Shown one piece after another: positions 23,948 through 33,572 of a stretch of DNA of 64,000 nt (positions are counted from its first letter, which is position 1; each line of letters starts with the position of its first letter). Below the pieces are notes generated by a model. That model saw nothing but the letters and a program-made list of their open reading frames with translations, ran no database searches and was not told where the DNA came from. The stretch is taken from positions 183,086 to 247,085 of the forward strand of contig VGUJ01000002.1 of NCBI GenBank assembly GCA_016874235.1. Reading direction: 5' to 3'. Made by a program: the position numbers and the translations under genes. Source of the DNA: Gammaproteobacteria bacterium (GTDB lineage Bacteria > Pseudomonadota > Gammaproteobacteria > Steroidobacterales > Steroidobacteraceae).

Positions 23948-25152
23948 CAGTGCCCTCTCGGGGCGTGACGCCCCTCGGCAATCCGACGCAGCGCCGCCCC
24001 CCGCGCGGCGGTATCGGCCGCGAGCACGCTCTCTAGGTCCTTGGCCTCGCCAGCCGGCACGGCATTCATCACGGAGTCAATGACCGTTGGGATCCCGCTG
24101 AAGTTCAAATGGCCCTCCAGGAACGCCGCTACGGCGACCTCATTGGCCGCATTGAGGATGGCAGGCGCCAGACCCCCTGCAGCGGCCGCCTGACGCGCAA
24201 GCGCCAGACAGGGGAATCGACCCGTATCCGGGGGCTCAAATTGCAGGACGCCGGCCCGGGCGAGGTCGAGGAATTGTACACCGGAGTCGATCCGGTCCGG
24301 CCATGCGAGGGCATGGGCGATCGGGGTGCGCATATCGGGCGATCCGAGCTGCGCGAGCATCGAGCCATCGACATATTCGACGAGCGAGTGCACCAGACTC
24401 TGCCGATGTACGACCACCTCGACCTGTTCGAGCGGCAAACCGAACAACATGCGGGCCTCGATCACCTCGAGACCCTTGTTCATGAGCGTTGCAGAATCCA
24501 CGGAGATTTTGCGTCCCATCACCCATCGGGGATGACGACACGCCTGCTCGGGCGTCGCCGCCGCGATCTGCTCGGCACTCCAATCGACGAACGGGCCGCC
24601 TGAGGCGGTGAGCAGAATTCGGCGTACCCCTTTCGGCGCACGACCCGTCTCGGCCCCCGAGGGCCAGCACTGGAAGATCGCGTTGTGTTCGCTGTCGATC
24701 GGCAACAACGTTGCCCTACCCTCGCGCGCCGCCTCGATGAGCATGGGGCCCGCCATCACGAGCGGCTCCTTGTTGGCGATCATGAGTCGCTTGCCCGCCC
24801 GCGCGGCCGCGAGTGAGGACGAGAGCCCCGCCGCGCCCACGATGCCCGCCATGACGAAGGGTGCCGACGGCATGGCCGCGATCTCATCGAGCGCCGCCTC
24901 GCCCGCGAGCACGCGGGTCTTCGACCCGGCCTGGCGCAGGGCGTGCTCGAGTTCGCGCGCGGCCTCGGGCTCGACGAGGGCCGCACACTCGGGTTGGAAT
25001 TTCAGACACTGCGCCAACAACTTTTCGTGATCGCGTCGCGCACCGAGGGCGACGATCTTGAATCGATCGGGATGACGCGCCACCACATCGAGCGTGCTGT
25101 CGCCGATGCTGCCCGTCGAGCCGAGCACGGCGATGCCAACCGGCGTGCTCAC
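23947..25152 (-). CDS. dxr: 1-deoxy-D-xylulose 5-phosphate reductoisomerase
   Basis: Second MEP pathway enzyme, NADPH-dependent. The N-terminal nucleotide-binding motif VLGSTGSIGDSTLDV opens the protein. The metal-binding segment IDSEHNAIFQCW is near residue 150, and KISVDSATLMNKGLEVIEA follows. It has 401 residues. GTG 25152 overlaps the cdsA stop. Together with ispD and ispF, the window therefore encodes three MEP-pathway steps. Confidence 0.97.
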   Translation of the reverse strand: MSTPVGIAVLGSTGSIGDSTLDVVARHPDRFKIVALGARRDHEKLLAQCLKFQPECAALVEPEAARELEHALRQAGSKTRVLAGEAALDEIAAMPSAPFVMAGIVGAAGLSSSLAAARAGKRLMIANKEPLVMAGPMLIEAAREGRATLLPIDSEHNAIFQCWPSGAETGRAPKGVRRILLTASGGPFVDWSAEQIAAATPEQACRHPRWVMGRKISVDSATLMNKGLEVIEARMLFGLPLEQVEVVVHRQSLVHSLVEYVDGSMLAQLGSPDMRTPIAHALAWPDRIDSGVQFLDLARAGVLQFEPPDTGRFPCLALARQAAAAGGLAPAILNAANEVAVAAFLEGHLNFSGIPTVIDSVMNAVPAGEAKDLESVLAADTAARGAALRRIAEGRHAPRGH

Positions 25153-25955
25153 GCGAGCGCTCCCACTTTGATGAGCCCCAAAACGAAAATGGGGATACCC
25201 GCCGACAGACTGTCGAATCGATCGAGCACGCCCCCGTGGCCCGGGAACAAGTGACCACTATCTTTGAGCCCCGTGTGGCGCTTCATGAGACTCTCGGTGA
25301 GATCCCCTACCACCGAAAACGCCGCTGCGCCCGCTGCGAGCCACATCACGGGTACGGTCGGCCAGTTGAGCAGACTCGCCCCGATCGCCGCCACGATGAG
25401 CGAGGCGATCACGCCGCCGATGACGCCTTCCCAGCTTTTGCCCGGTGAGACTTTCGGGGCGAGTTTGGTGCGCCCGAAGCGATGACCTGCGAAATACGCC
25501 CCCACATCCGCCGCCATCACCACGATCAAAGAAAAGAGCACGAGCACGGCCCCGTTATCTTCGAGTCGTAGACGAATGAGCGCCACGCCCGCAGGTACCA
25601 GTACGAGCACCCCTGCGATCGCCGAGACCGCCGAGCCGCCGCGCGTCGGCGCAAACATCACCCACCCGAGTGCGACGATCCACCATACCGCTGCCAGCGC
25701 CAGCAGCCACGTGAAGGCCTCGGTGCCGCTCGTGTATTGCCACGCGACGTAAAGCCCAAGCGCGACGAGCACGACGTACGCCAGACGCAGCCGGCGACGC
25801 TCAGGATGCAGGAACGCCGACCACTCCCACGCACCGCCCAACACGACGAGCACGATGAGGAACGTGGTGACGACCGCCGGCAACACGAAGAGCACGACGA
25901 GCAGAAACGCCGCGAGCACCACGGCGGTGAGCACTCGCTGGCGCAACTCGCTCAT
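25149..25955 (-). CDS. cdsA: Phosphatidate cytidylyltransferase
   Basis: Makes CDP-diacylglycerol, the precursor of all phospholipids, in the inner membrane. It has 268 residues with about eight hydrophobic segments. The C-terminal family signature runs from SVVGDLTESLMKRHTGLKD to LFPGHGGVLDRFDSL, with the preceding SPGKSWEGVIGG. ATG 25955 overlaps the uppS stop by ATGA. Confidence 0.96.
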   Translation of the reverse strand: MSELRQRVLTAVVLAAFLLVVLFVLPAVVTTFLIVLVVLGGAWEWSAFLHPERRRLRLAYVVLVALGLYVAWQYTSGTEAFTWLLALAAVWWIVALGWVMFAPTRGGSAVSAIAGVLVLVPAGVALIRLRLEDNGAVLVLFSLIVVMAADVGAYFAGHRFGRTKLAPKVSPGKSWEGVIGGVIASLIVAAIGASLLNWPTVPVMWLAAGAAAFSVVGDLTESLMKRHTGLKDSGHLFPGHGGVLDRFDSLSAGIPIFVLGLIKVGALA

Positions 25956-26662
25956 TTCTTTGGATCTGTGAGCCCGAATCGACGCTCACGGCCAGCGAAA
26001 TCTTCGAGCGCGAGCTTGAACTCCGCCTCGTCGAAATCGGGCCAGAGCACATCGGTGAAGAAGAGCTCGGCGTAAGCGATATTCCAAAGCAAAAAATTGC
26101 TCACGCGATGATCGCCCCCGGTACGAATGAACAGATCGGGGTCGGGCAGATCGGAGAGCTGCAGCTCAGCCGAGAACATCTCTTCGTCGATGTCGTTCGC
26201 ACGGATCTCACCGCTCGCGGCGCGAGCCGCCAGGCGTTTGGCGGCCTCGAGCACGTCCCAGCGTCCGCCGTAACTCACGGCGACCTGCAGCTTGAGTCCA
26301 TCGTTATTGGCCGTGAGCGCCTCCGCCTCGGCGATACGCTGCTGCAAGCGCACCGACAATCGCTGTCGATTGCCGATGATGCGCACTCGCACGCGGTTGG
26401 CATGGAGCTCGGCGACCTCGCGATCGAGCGCTTCCATGAAGAGTCCCATGATCGCGGCGACCTCGGTCTCGGGTCGACGCCAGTTCTCGCTCGAGAATGC
26501 GAACAGCGTCAGCGCCTCGATGCCGAGATTGGCGCACTCGCGAATGATCTTGCGCACGGGCTCGATGCCCGCGCGATGTCCGACCGGTCGCGGCTCACCC
26601 CGGGCCTCGGCCCAGCGGCCGTTCCCGTCCATCACGATAGCGATGTGGTGTGGCAGTGCCAA
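25952..26662 (-). CDS. uppS: Undecaprenyl diphosphate synthase
   Basis: Condenses eight isopentenyl diphosphates onto farnesyl diphosphate to make the C55 carrier for peptidoglycan and LPS. The catalytic aspartate is D12 in IVMDGNGRWAEARG; FAFSSENWRRP and the C-terminal PDLFIRTGGDHRVSNFLLW are family signatures. It has 236 residues. The start codon is TTG 26662, 21 bp after the frr stop, because no ATG or GTG lies before the catalytic motif. Confidence 0.96.
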   Translation of the reverse strand: MALPHHIAIVMDGNGRWAEARGEPRPVGHRAGIEPVRKIIRECANLGIEALTLFAFSSENWRRPETEVAAIMGLFMEALDREVAELHANRVRVRIIGNRQRLSVRLQQRIAEAEALTANNDGLKLQVAVSYGGRWDVLEAAKRLAARAASGEIRANDIDEEMFSAELQLSDLPDPDLFIRTGGDHRVSNFLLWNIAYAELFFTDVLWPDFDEAEFKLALEDFAGRERRFGLTDPKK

Positions 26663-26683
26663 AATCGCAGGGACCTGTCGGCC

Positions 26684-27241
26684 TCAAACCTGCATGATTT
26701 CTTTTTCTTTGGCCGCAAGCGCTGCGTCGATCTCGGCCACGTGCTTGTCCGTGAGCTTCTGGATCTCTTCCTGCGCTTTCTTTTCCTCATCCTGGCTGAT
26801 GAGCTTTTCTTTGAGGGCCTCTTTCACATCCTGTAGCACGTCACGGCGCACGTTGCGCACCGCCACACGGGCGTTCTCGGCATCGCCACGTACCACTTTG
26901 GTGATGTCCCGACGGCGCTCTTCGGTGAGTGGCGGCAGCGGCACGCGGATCACCGAGCCTGCGGTGTTCGGCGTGAGGCCGAGGTCCGACTTGTAGATCG
27001 CCTTCTCGACCGACTGGATCGCACTCTTGTCCCACGGCGTGATCACGAGCGTCCGCGCATCTTCGACGCTGATGTTCGCCAGCTGCGAGAGCGGCGACTC
27101 GGTGCCGTAGTAATCGACCTTCAGGTTCTCGACGAGGCTCGGGCTCGCGCGCCCCGTACGCAGCTTCTTGAGATCGAGTGCAAACTGTTGCACGCACTTG
27201 GCCATGCGCGTCGTAGCATCTTTCTTGAAATCTTCGATCAT
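26684..27241 (-). CDS. frr: Ribosome recycling factor
   Basis: Splits post-termination ribosomes with EF-G. It has 185 residues, the canonical length. [20 protein letters not shown] and [19 protein letters not shown] are typical of domain [10 protein letters not shown] of the hinge and domain II, and the C-terminal long helix contains [12 protein letters not shown]. It follows pyrH by 11 bp in the conserved rpsB-tsf-pyrH-frr order. Confidence 0.98.
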   Translation of the reverse strand: MIEDFKKDATTRMAKCVQQFALDLKKLRTGRASPSLVENLKVDYYGTESPLSQLANISVEDARTLVITPWDKSAIQSVEKAIYKSDLGLTPNTAGSVIRVPLPPLTEERRRDITKVVRGDAENARVAVRNVRRDVLQDVKEALKEKLISQDEEKKAQEEIQKLTDKHVAEIDAALAAKEKEIMQV

Positions 27242-27252
27242 CGTCTTCTACC

Positions 27253-27978
27253 TCAATCGTTCGTGACGACCGTGCCCACGTCCTCGCCTCGGGCGATGCG
27301 CAGCAGGTCGCCGGCGTTGTTCATGTTGTACACCTGCAGCGGGATCTTATTATCGCGGCACATCACGATCGACGTGGCGTCCATCACATTGAGCCGCTCA
27401 TCGAGCACCCGGTCGAAGGTGAGTCGAGGATAACGCACCGCCTTCGGATCTTTCATCGGATCGGCCGAGTAGATGCCGTTGACTTTGGTCGCCTTGACCA
27501 AGATATCCGCATTGATCTCGATCGCACGGAGCGAGGCCGCCGTGTCGGTGGTAAAGAACGGGTTACCCGTGCCCGCGGCAAAGAGCACCACCCGCCCCTT
27601 CTCGAGGTGGCGGATCGCGCGGCGGCGGATATAATCCTCGCACACCTCGTTGATGCGGATCGCCGACATCACCCGGGCATGACTGCCGACCGACTCGAGC
27701 GCGTCTTGCATCGCCAGACAGTTCATCACCGTCGCGAGCATGCCCATGTGATCGCCCGTGACGCGGTCCATCCCCGAGCGTGCGAGGCCCTCGCCGCGGA
27801 AGATGTTGCCGCCACCGATGACCACCGCCACCTGCGCGCCGAGATCGAGCAATTCTTTGATCTCGAGCGCAATGCGCTTGATGACGATCGGATCAACGCC
27901 GTAATCGGCGTGACCCATCAGCGCCTCGCCCGAAAGTTTGACGAGGATGCGCTGGTACCGAATACCTGTTTCAGCCAT
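27253..27978 (-). CDS. pyrH: UMP kinase
   Basis: Phosphorylates UMP to UDP and feeds pyrG. It belongs to the amino acid kinase fold: [13 protein letters not shown] and [15 protein letters not shown] near the N-terminus, [13 protein letters not shown] in the middle. It has 241 residues. A clear AAAAGGAGA ribosome-binding site precedes the ATG. An intrinsic terminator separates it from tsf, so it must rely on read-through or a promoter that was not recognised. Confidence 0.98.
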   Translation of the reverse strand: MAETGIRYQRILVKLSGEALMGHADYGVDPIVIKRIALEIKELLDLGAQVAVVIGGGNIFRGEGLARSGMDRVTGDHMGMLATVMNCLAMQDALESVGSHARVMSAIRINEVCEDYIRRRAIRHLEKGRVVLFAAGTGNPFFTTDTAASLRAIEINADILVKATKVNGIYSADPMKDPKAVRYPRLTFDRVLDERLNVMDATSIVMCRDNKIPLQVYNMNNAGDLLRIARGEDVGTVVTND

Positions 27979-27997
27979 GAACCGTCTCCTTTTGAAG

Positions 27998-28021
27998 AAA
28001 ACCCCGCCGGGGCGGGGTTTT
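27998..28021 (-). terminator. Intrinsic terminator after tsf
   Basis: AAAACCCCGCC (27998-28008) and GGCGGGGTTTT (28011-28021) form an 11-bp stem whose A/T ends supply the U-tract for minus-strand transcripts. It is symmetrical and could act both ways. It lies between the tsf stop (28042) and the pyrH start (27978), so it would end or attenuate the rpsB-tsf message before pyrH. Confidence 0.85.
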
Positions 28022-28041
28022 CGTGGGTCTGGAGCGTCGGC

Positions 28042-28929
28042 TTACTTGCCGCTGCTCGCCTTCACCTGAGCCATGACCTCGCCTACGAAGTCATCCTGCT
28101 TCTTTTCGATGCCGGCGCCAACTTCGAACCGTCGGAACGCCTTCACCTCGGCCTTGGCGGCCTTCAGTAGCTTCTCGATGGTCTGGTCCGGGTCTTTGAC
28201 GAACGCCTGACCGAGCAACGCCCGCTCGTTGAACGTCTTGCGCAGGCGTCCCTCGATCATCTTTGCGACGATCTCGGCCGGCTTGCCCTCGGCGAGCGCC
28301 TTCTCGGTCTCGATCTCGCGCTCTTTGGCGAATACATCGGCCGGAACATCCGACGCCGACAGATAGTCGGGGTTCGCAGCGGCCACGTGCATGGCCAGGT
28401 CGTGCGCGAGTTCGGCCGAGCCGCCCTCGATCGCGACGAGCGCACCGATGCGCGTGCCGTGACGATAGGCGCCCAAGAAACCGCCCGACTTGAGCGACAC
28501 CTGACGACGCACCGAGATGTTCTCGCCGATCTTCGCGACGAGCGCACGACGGCGCTCATCGACGCTCTCGCCCGAAGCAAGTTTGAGGGCAGCGAGCGCC
28601 TCGACGTCGGCCGGGTTGCCCGAGAGGGCGAGCTTGGCGACTTCGGTCGAGAAGCCCTGGAAATCCGCTTCGCGCGCGACGAAGTCGGTTTCGCAGTTGA
28701 CCTCAACCATGGCCGCCGACTTGCCGTCGGCCGATTTTTCGAGCGCGATCACGCCTTCGGCGGCAACACGCGCCGCTTTTTTATCCGCCTTCGCCAGACC
28801 CTGCTTACGCATGAGTTCGGCCGCGGCATCGAGATCGCCATTCGTTTCGACGAGTGCTTTCTTGCACTCCATCATGCCCGCGCCCGTGCGCTCGCGGAGC
28901 TGTTTGACGGCTTCAGCAGTAATGCTCAT
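28042..28929 (-). CDS. tsf: Elongation factor Ts
   Basis: Guanine nucleotide exchange factor for EF-Tu. It has 295 residues. The N-terminal UBA-like domain [20 protein letters not shown] is followed by the conserved [14 protein letters not shown] of the core domain, which contacts EF-Tu. It is directly downstream of rpsB (15 bp) and followed by a strong terminator. Confidence 0.98.
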   Translation of the reverse strand: MSITAEAVKQLRERTGAGMMECKKALVETNGDLDAAAELMRKQGLAKADKKAARVAAEGVIALEKSADGKSAAMVEVNCETDFVAREADFQGFSTEVAKLALSGNPADVEALAALKLASGESVDERRRALVAKIGENISVRRQVSLKSGGFLGAYRHGTRIGALVAIEGGSAELAHDLAMHVAAANPDYLSASDVPADVFAKEREIETEKALAEGKPAEIVAKMIEGRLRKTFNERALLGQAFVKDPDQTIEKLLKAAKAEVKAFRRFEVGAGIEKKQDDFVGEVMAQVKASSGK

Positions 28930-28944
28930 GCGCAGTCCTCAGTC

Positions 28945-29934
28945 TCAACCGCGACGGCGCGGAGCGCCCGGATTGGTGGCCTTGCGACGGGGCGCCGACG
29001 CGCTCGTCGCCGGAGCAACTTCACCATCGGCGGCCTCAGGAACGTCGACACCATCGGCCTCCTCGCCCTCGACCGGCGCAGGCGCCGCCACGGACGGCTG
29101 CGGCTTACGACGGGCCGGTGCGGCGGCGGCCGCAGGACGACGGGCACGCACCGTAACTTCACGACGCGGCTTGCCACGCGCGGCCTTCGGCTTCGGATTG
29201 CCCTGCTCGTCGAGCTCCACGAATTCGTCTTCGCTCACGGCGAGCGCCGGCGCCGTCGCCCGACCCTCAAGCACCGCATCGGCGATGCCCGCCGCGTAGA
29301 GCTGGATGGCGCGCATGGCGTCATCGTTACCCGGCACGACGTAGTCGACGCCATCGGGCGCGCAGTTCGTATCGACGATGGCGACCACCGGAATACCGAG
29401 CTTGTTGGCTTCATGGATCGCAATGTTCTCGTGACCCACGTCGACCACGAAGATCGCGTCCGGGAGAGACTCCATATTTTTAATGCCGCCGAGCGAGCGC
29501 TCGAGCTTCTCGAGCTCGCGACGCAGCATCGTGCCTTCTTTCTTGCCGCGCTTGTCGAGCGAACCGTTCGCCTTCATCTCGGTAAGATCGGCAAGGCGCT
29601 TGATCGACTGACGTACGGTCTTGAAGTTCGTGAGCATGCCGCCGAGCCAACGCTGGTTGACGAAGGGCATCCCGGCGCGAACCGCTTCTTTCTGGATGGG
29701 CTCGCGCGCCGAGCGCTTGGTGCCGACGAAGAGCACCGTGCCGCCATCCGAGGCGACCCCGTGAATGAACTTGGCAGCCTCCGCGAACATCGGCTGCGTC
29801 TTCTCGAGGTTGATAATGTGGATTTTGTTGCGTTCGCCGAAAATGAATTCTTCCATTTTCGGGTTCCAGAAACGGGTTTGGTGTCCGAAGTGGACGCCCG
29901 CTTCCAGCATCTGTCGCATGGACACGCTGGCCAT
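28945..29934 (-). CDS. rpsB: 30S ribosomal protein S2 with long C-terminal extension
   Basis: Small-subunit protein near the platform. The core (about residues 1-240) is typical: [45 protein letters not shown] and [20 protein letters not shown]. Beyond it lies an extra tail of about 85 residues. The tail is rich in alanine, proline and arginine with one acidic patch ([17 protein letters not shown]) and ends in basic residues. E. coli S2 is 241 residues. The tail has the same base composition as the rest, and the stop is followed at once by tsf, so it does not look like a frameshift artefact. Confidence 0.96.
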   Translation of the reverse strand: MASVSMRQMLEAGVHFGHQTRFWNPKMEEFIFGERNKIHIINLEKTQPMFAEAAKFIHGVASDGGTVLFVGTKRSAREPIQKEAVRAGMPFVNQRWLGGMLTNFKTVRQSIKRLADLTEMKANGSLDKRGKKEGTMLRRELEKLERSLGGIKNMESLPDAIFVVDVGHENIAIHEANKLGIPVVAIVDTNCAPDGVDYVVPGNDDAMRAIQLYAAGIADAVLEGRATAPALAVSEDEFVELDEQGNPKPKAARGKPRREVTVRARRPAAAAAPARRKPQPSVAAPAPVEGEEADGVDVPEAADGEVAPATSASAPRRKATNPGAPRRRG

Positions 29935-30062
29935 ATAGCACTCCTTGTCGGGTTAAGCCTCCGCATATCTCGGTTGCCATCCCTTGACCCCGAAGGACCT
30001 TGGGACACCCAGCAACCGATGTATCGATATGCGTGTGGGGTTGTTTACATTGCCAAAAAAGG
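29935..30062 (-). promoter_or_regulatory. rpsB 5' leader, candidate S2 autoregulatory element
   Basis: A leader of about 125 bases is predicted between the transcription start near 30062 and the rpsB ATG. In gammaproteobacteria the rpsB leader binds S2 and represses rpsB-tsf. I recognise the context and length but could not verify the conserved fold by eye. Confidence 0.35.
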
Positions 30063-30068
30063 CCGCAC

Positions 30069-30097
30069 TTTATACCATGCACCTCCCGTAAAAACAA
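30069..30097 (-). promoter_or_regulatory. rpsB-tsf promoter
   Basis: Reading the minus strand, TTGTTT (30097-30092) and TATAAA (30074-30069) are exactly 17 bp apart, with TG just upstream of the -10 element. The predicted start is near 30062. The promoter lies between the divergent rpsB and map genes, 40 bases from the map ATG. Confidence 0.7.
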
Positions 30098-30135
30098 CGT
30101 CTTACGGGCCCCCTTCCACCCCCTCGTCCGAGCCC

Positions 30136-30927
30136 ATGTCCGTCACCCTCAAGTCCCCGCAGGAACAGCAAAAAATGCGCGAGGCTGGCCGCCTCGCCGC
30201 CGAAGTCCTCGACCTCATCGGCGAGTACGTCAAACCCGGCGTGACCACCGACGAGCTCGACCGCATCTGCCACGAGCACATCACCCGCGTGCAGCAGGCG
30301 ACCCCGGCCAACCTCAACTACCGCGGGTTTCCGAAGACCATCTGCGCCTCGGTAAACCACGTGGTCTGCCACGGCATCCCGGGCGACAAGAAGGTCAAGG
30401 ACGGCGACATCCTCAACATCGACGTCACGGTCATCCGCGACGGTTTTCACGGCGACACGAGCCGCATGTATTTCGTGGGCAAACCCGCCCCGCATGCGCA
30501 GCGCCTGGTCGAGGTCACCTTTGAAGCCATGTGGCTCGGCATTCGGCAGGTGCGTCCGGGCGCGACGCTCGGCGATGTGGGTCATGCCATTCAAAAGCAT
30601 GTGGAGGCGCAGGGCTTTTCGGTGGTGCGCGAATACTGTGGTCACGGCATCGGGCGCATCTACCACGAAGACCCGCAGGTGCTGCATTACGGTCTGCCGA
30701 ACACGGGCCTCAAACTTCAGGCCGGCATGACCTTCACCATCGAGCCGATGGTCAATGCCGGTAAGCGTCACGTCAAACTATTGCCCGACGGCTGGACCGT
30801 CGTCACCAAAGATCACTCGCTCTCGGCGCAGTGGGAGCACACCGTGCTCGTCACCGACTCGGGCTACGAAGTGCTCACCATGGGCCAACTCTCGCGCGAG
30901 CCCGGCCTGCTCGAAGGCGCAGCCTGA
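30136..30927 (+). CDS. map: Type I methionine aminopeptidase
   Basis: Removes the initiator methionine from new proteins. It has 263 residues with pita-bread fold metal ligands in NIDVTVIRDGFHGDTSR, the histidine of GHGIGRIYHEDP, the glutamate of FTIEPMVNAG and that of WEHTVLVT. ATG 30136 gives the normal length; the frame remains open far upstream through the antisense of rpsB-tsf, which is not coding. It is divergent from rpsB, as in E. coli, and its stop overlaps glnD as TGATG. Confidence 0.97.
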   Translation: MSVTLKSPQEQQKMREAGRLAAEVLDLIGEYVKPGVTTDELDRICHEHITRVQQATPANLNYRGFPKTICASVNHVVCHGIPGDKKVKDGDILNIDVTVIRDGFHGDTSRMYFVGKPAPHAQRLVEVTFEAMWLGIRQVRPGATLGDVGHAIQKHVEAQGFSVVREYCGHGIGRIYHEDPQVLHYGLPNTGLKLQAGMTFTIEPMVNAGKRHVKLLPDGWTVVTKDHSLSAQWEHTVLVTDSGYEVLTMGQLSREPGLLEGAA

Positions 30928-33572
30928 TGCCGATGCGTGCTCTGCTTGAGGCGCTCCCGGCGCGGGTCGCCGCGGCAGGGCACAGCGCCGAGGCCTACGC
31001 GCAACTGCTGCGCGAGGGGCAAACCGAACTGCGACGCCGGTTCGAAGCGGAGGAACCCGTCGAAACCCTCGTGCTGGCCCGCGCGAAGCTGCTCGATGGC
31101 GTGCTGCACGAAGCCTGGCGTACGCGTCTGCCCAACTTCGATGCCGAATGGTCGCTGGTGGCTGTCGGAGGCTATGGACGCGGCGAGCTGCACCCCTGCT
31201 CCGACGTCGACATCCTCATCCTCGTGCCACGAACCCTCGATGACGCCGGTCGCGCCGCCGTCGAACACTTCGTGACGTTTCTGTGGGATATCGGCATCGA
31301 GATCGGTCACAGCGTCCGTACCGTCGACGAATGCCGCAGCGAAGCGGCGGCCGATGTCAGCATCATGACGACGCTGATCGAGGCGCGTCGCCTCGCAGGC
31401 TCCACCACTCTCGTCGAGTCCATGCTCAAGGCGCTCTCGCCCGATCACCTCTGGCCCGTCAAAGATTTCTTCGAAGCCAAGGTGCATGAGCAGGCCGATC
31501 GCCACCTCAAGGCCAACGACACCGCCTACAACCTCGAGCCCAACGTCAAAACCGGCCCCGGCGGTCTGCGCGACATCCAGACCATCGCTTGGGTCGCCAA
31601 GCGCCACTTCGGTGTGAACTCACTCGAGGAGCTCGCGAAGAAAGGCTTTTTGACGCAAGCCGAGGCGCGACGGCTGCAAGCCGCGCAGTCATTCTTGTGG
31701 CGCGTGCGCTTTGCGTTGCACACCCTCACCGGGCGACGCGAAGACCGTCTGCTCTTCGACCATCAAATGAAACTCGCCGGCCTCTTCGGCTACGAGGACG
31801 CCACGTTCACGCTCGCCGTCGAGCAGTTGATGCAACGCTATTACCGCACCGTGCTCGATGTGAGCTTGCTCAACGAACTGCTGCTGCAACTCTTTCGCGA
31901 AGCCATCCTCGATGAGAGCGCCGACCCCGTGCCGCTCAACCCGCGCTTCCAAGTCACGAATGGCTATCTCGAGGCGATGCACGACGACGTCTTCGTACGC
32001 CAACCCTCGACGCTCCTCGAAGTCTTCGCGCTGCTGCAGCAGAACCCCGACATCCGCGGCGTTCGCGCGCACACCATCCGAGCCATCGAGCAAAATCTTT
32101 GGCTGATCGACGAAGAGTTCCGCCAGAACCCGCGCAACCATCGCCTCTTTCTCGAAATCCTGCGTGCTGCGGCGGGCGTCACCAACGAACTGCGTCGCAT
32201 GAACACCTACGGCGTACTCGGACGTTACATTCCTTCGTTCGGTCGCATCGTCGGCCGCATGCAGTACGACCTCTTCCACGCTTACACGGTCGATGCCCAC
32301 ACGCTTTTCGTGGTGAGCAACCTGCGCCGCCTCGCGCTGCCGCGGTTCAACCACGAGCTGCCCAATCTCTCGCAGATCATGCAGTCACTGCCGCGCCCGG
32401 AAGTCGCGTATCTCGCCGCGCTCTTTCACGACATCGCCAAGGGTCGTGGTGGTGATCACTCCGAACTCGGCGCGGTCGATGCCGAGGCCTTCTGCCTCGA
32501 GCAAGGTCTCTCGCGCTACGACGCGCGCCTTGTCGCTTGGCTCGTGCGCAACCACCTGCAACTGTCGCTCACGGCCCAAAAGCAAGACATCGCCGACCCC
32601 AAGGTCATCAATGAATTCGCACGCTTCGTGGGCGATGAGACCCACCTCGATCATCTTTACGTGCTGACGGCGGCCGACGTGCGCGCCACCAACCCGCGCC
32701 TCTGGAACTCCTGGAAGGCCTCGCTCTTCAGCGAATTCCATGACCGCGTCAAACGCGCCCTGCGGCGCGGCCTCGAAACGCCGATCGATCAGGACGAGCT
32801 CAAGCAAGAGAATCAGTCACAGGCTCGTGAGCTGCTCGCGGCCACGGGCGTCGCGAGCACCGCGGTCGAGAGCGTCTGGGCCATGTTCTCTGAGGCCTAC
32901 TTCTCGCGGCATACGCCCCAAGAGATCGCCTGGCATACGCGCGTGCTCGCCGCGCGCGAGCCCGGGAGCGATGATCCGGTGGTGTCGGTGCAGGCCGAGA
33001 GCGAGCGCGGGACTACCTCTATCATGACCTACGCACCCCATCGCCAGCATGGCTTTGCGCGTACGACGGCCGTACTCGATCAGCTCGGGCTCAACATCGT
33101 CGATGCGCGCATCACGCCGACCGGTGATGGCAACAGCATCGATCTTTATCACGTGCTCGAAGAAGACGGCACGCCCATCGCCGATGTCGAGCGCCACACC
33201 GAGATCGAATACGCCCTCACCCGCTCACTCGCCGCGCCACGCGATACCGTGCTCGCAGTCTCGCGCCGCGCGCCGCGTCAGGCGCGACTCTTCAACACGC
33301 GCACGCAAATCAGCGTGACGGCGGACGATCGCAACCAGCGCTCCGTCCTCGAAATCATCGCCGCAGACCGCCCCGGCCTGCTCTGCGACATCGGCAAAGT
33401 CATGATGGAAGAGCGCATCGATTTGCTCGGCGCCAAGGTCATGACCGTGGGCGAGCGCGCCGAGGACGTGTTTTACGTGAGCGATACCGGTCGCGGTCCG
33501 CTCGCCGATGAGCGCGCGCAGCAACTCGTTGCACGCATCACCGAAGCGCTGGAACGACGCCGCGCCGCATGA
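30927..33572 (+). CDS. glnD: Bifunctional uridylyltransferase/uridylyl-removing enzyme GlnD
   Basis: Senses glutamine and modifies PII proteins to control nitrogen assimilation. It has 881 residues. The nucleotidyltransferase motif GGYGRGELHPCSDVDIL is at about 81-97 with D93 and D95. The HD hydrolase motif LFHDIAKGRGGDHSELG is near residue 500, and two C-terminal ACT domains (from about 700; second RSVLEIIAADRPGLL) sense glutamine. The start ATG overlaps the map stop. The map-glnD-dap order is known from E. coli. Confidence 0.97.
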   Translation: MPMRALLEALPARVAAAGHSAEAYAQLLREGQTELRRRFEAEEPVETLVLARAKLLDGVLHEAWRTRLPNFDAEWSLVAVGGYGRGELHPCSDVDILILVPRTLDDAGRAAVEHFVTFLWDIGIEIGHSVRTVDECRSEAAADVSIMTTLIEARRLAGSTTLVESMLKALSPDHLWPVKDFFEAKVHEQADRHLKANDTAYNLEPNVKTGPGGLRDIQTIAWVAKRHFGVNSLEELAKKGFLTQAEARRLQAAQSFLWRVRFALHTLTGRREDRLLFDHQMKLAGLFGYEDATFTLAVEQLMQRYYRTVLDVSLLNELLLQLFREAILDESADPVPLNPRFQVTNGYLEAMHDDVFVRQPSTLLEVFALLQQNPDIRGVRAHTIRAIEQNLWLIDEEFRQNPRNHRLFLEILRAAAGVTNELRRMNTYGVLGRYIPSFGRIVGRMQYDLFHAYTVDAHTLFVVSNLRRLALPRFNHELPNLSQIMQSLPRPEVAYLAALFHDIAKGRGGDHSELGAVDAEAFCLEQGLSRYDARLVAWLVRNHLQLSLTAQKQDIADPKVINEFARFVGDETHLDHLYVLTAADVRATNPRLWNSWKASLFSEFHDRVKRALRRGLETPIDQDELKQENQSQARELLAATGVASTAVESVWAMFSEAYFSRHTPQEIAWHTRVLAAREPGSDDPVVSVQAESERGTTSIMTYAPHRQHGFARTTAVLDQLGLNIVDARITPTGDGNSIDLYHVLEEDGTPIADVERHTEIEYALTRSLAAPRDTVLAVSRRAPRQARLFNTRTQISVTADDRNQRSVLEIIAADRPGLLCDIGKVMMEERIDLLGAKVMTVGERAEDVFYVSDTGRGPLADERAQQLVARITEALERRRAA

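Noticed and set aside
22646..23968. 440-codon plus-strand open frame opposite rseP
   Set aside because: Shadow frame rich in Arg, His and Asp; the minus strand encodes a complete RseP with active-site motifs.
28387..30135. Very long plus-strand open frame upstream of map across the antisense of tsf and rpsB
   Set aside because: It is the high-GC shadow of tsf and rpsB; the protein is arginine/histidine-rich without similarity, and map starts normally at 30136.
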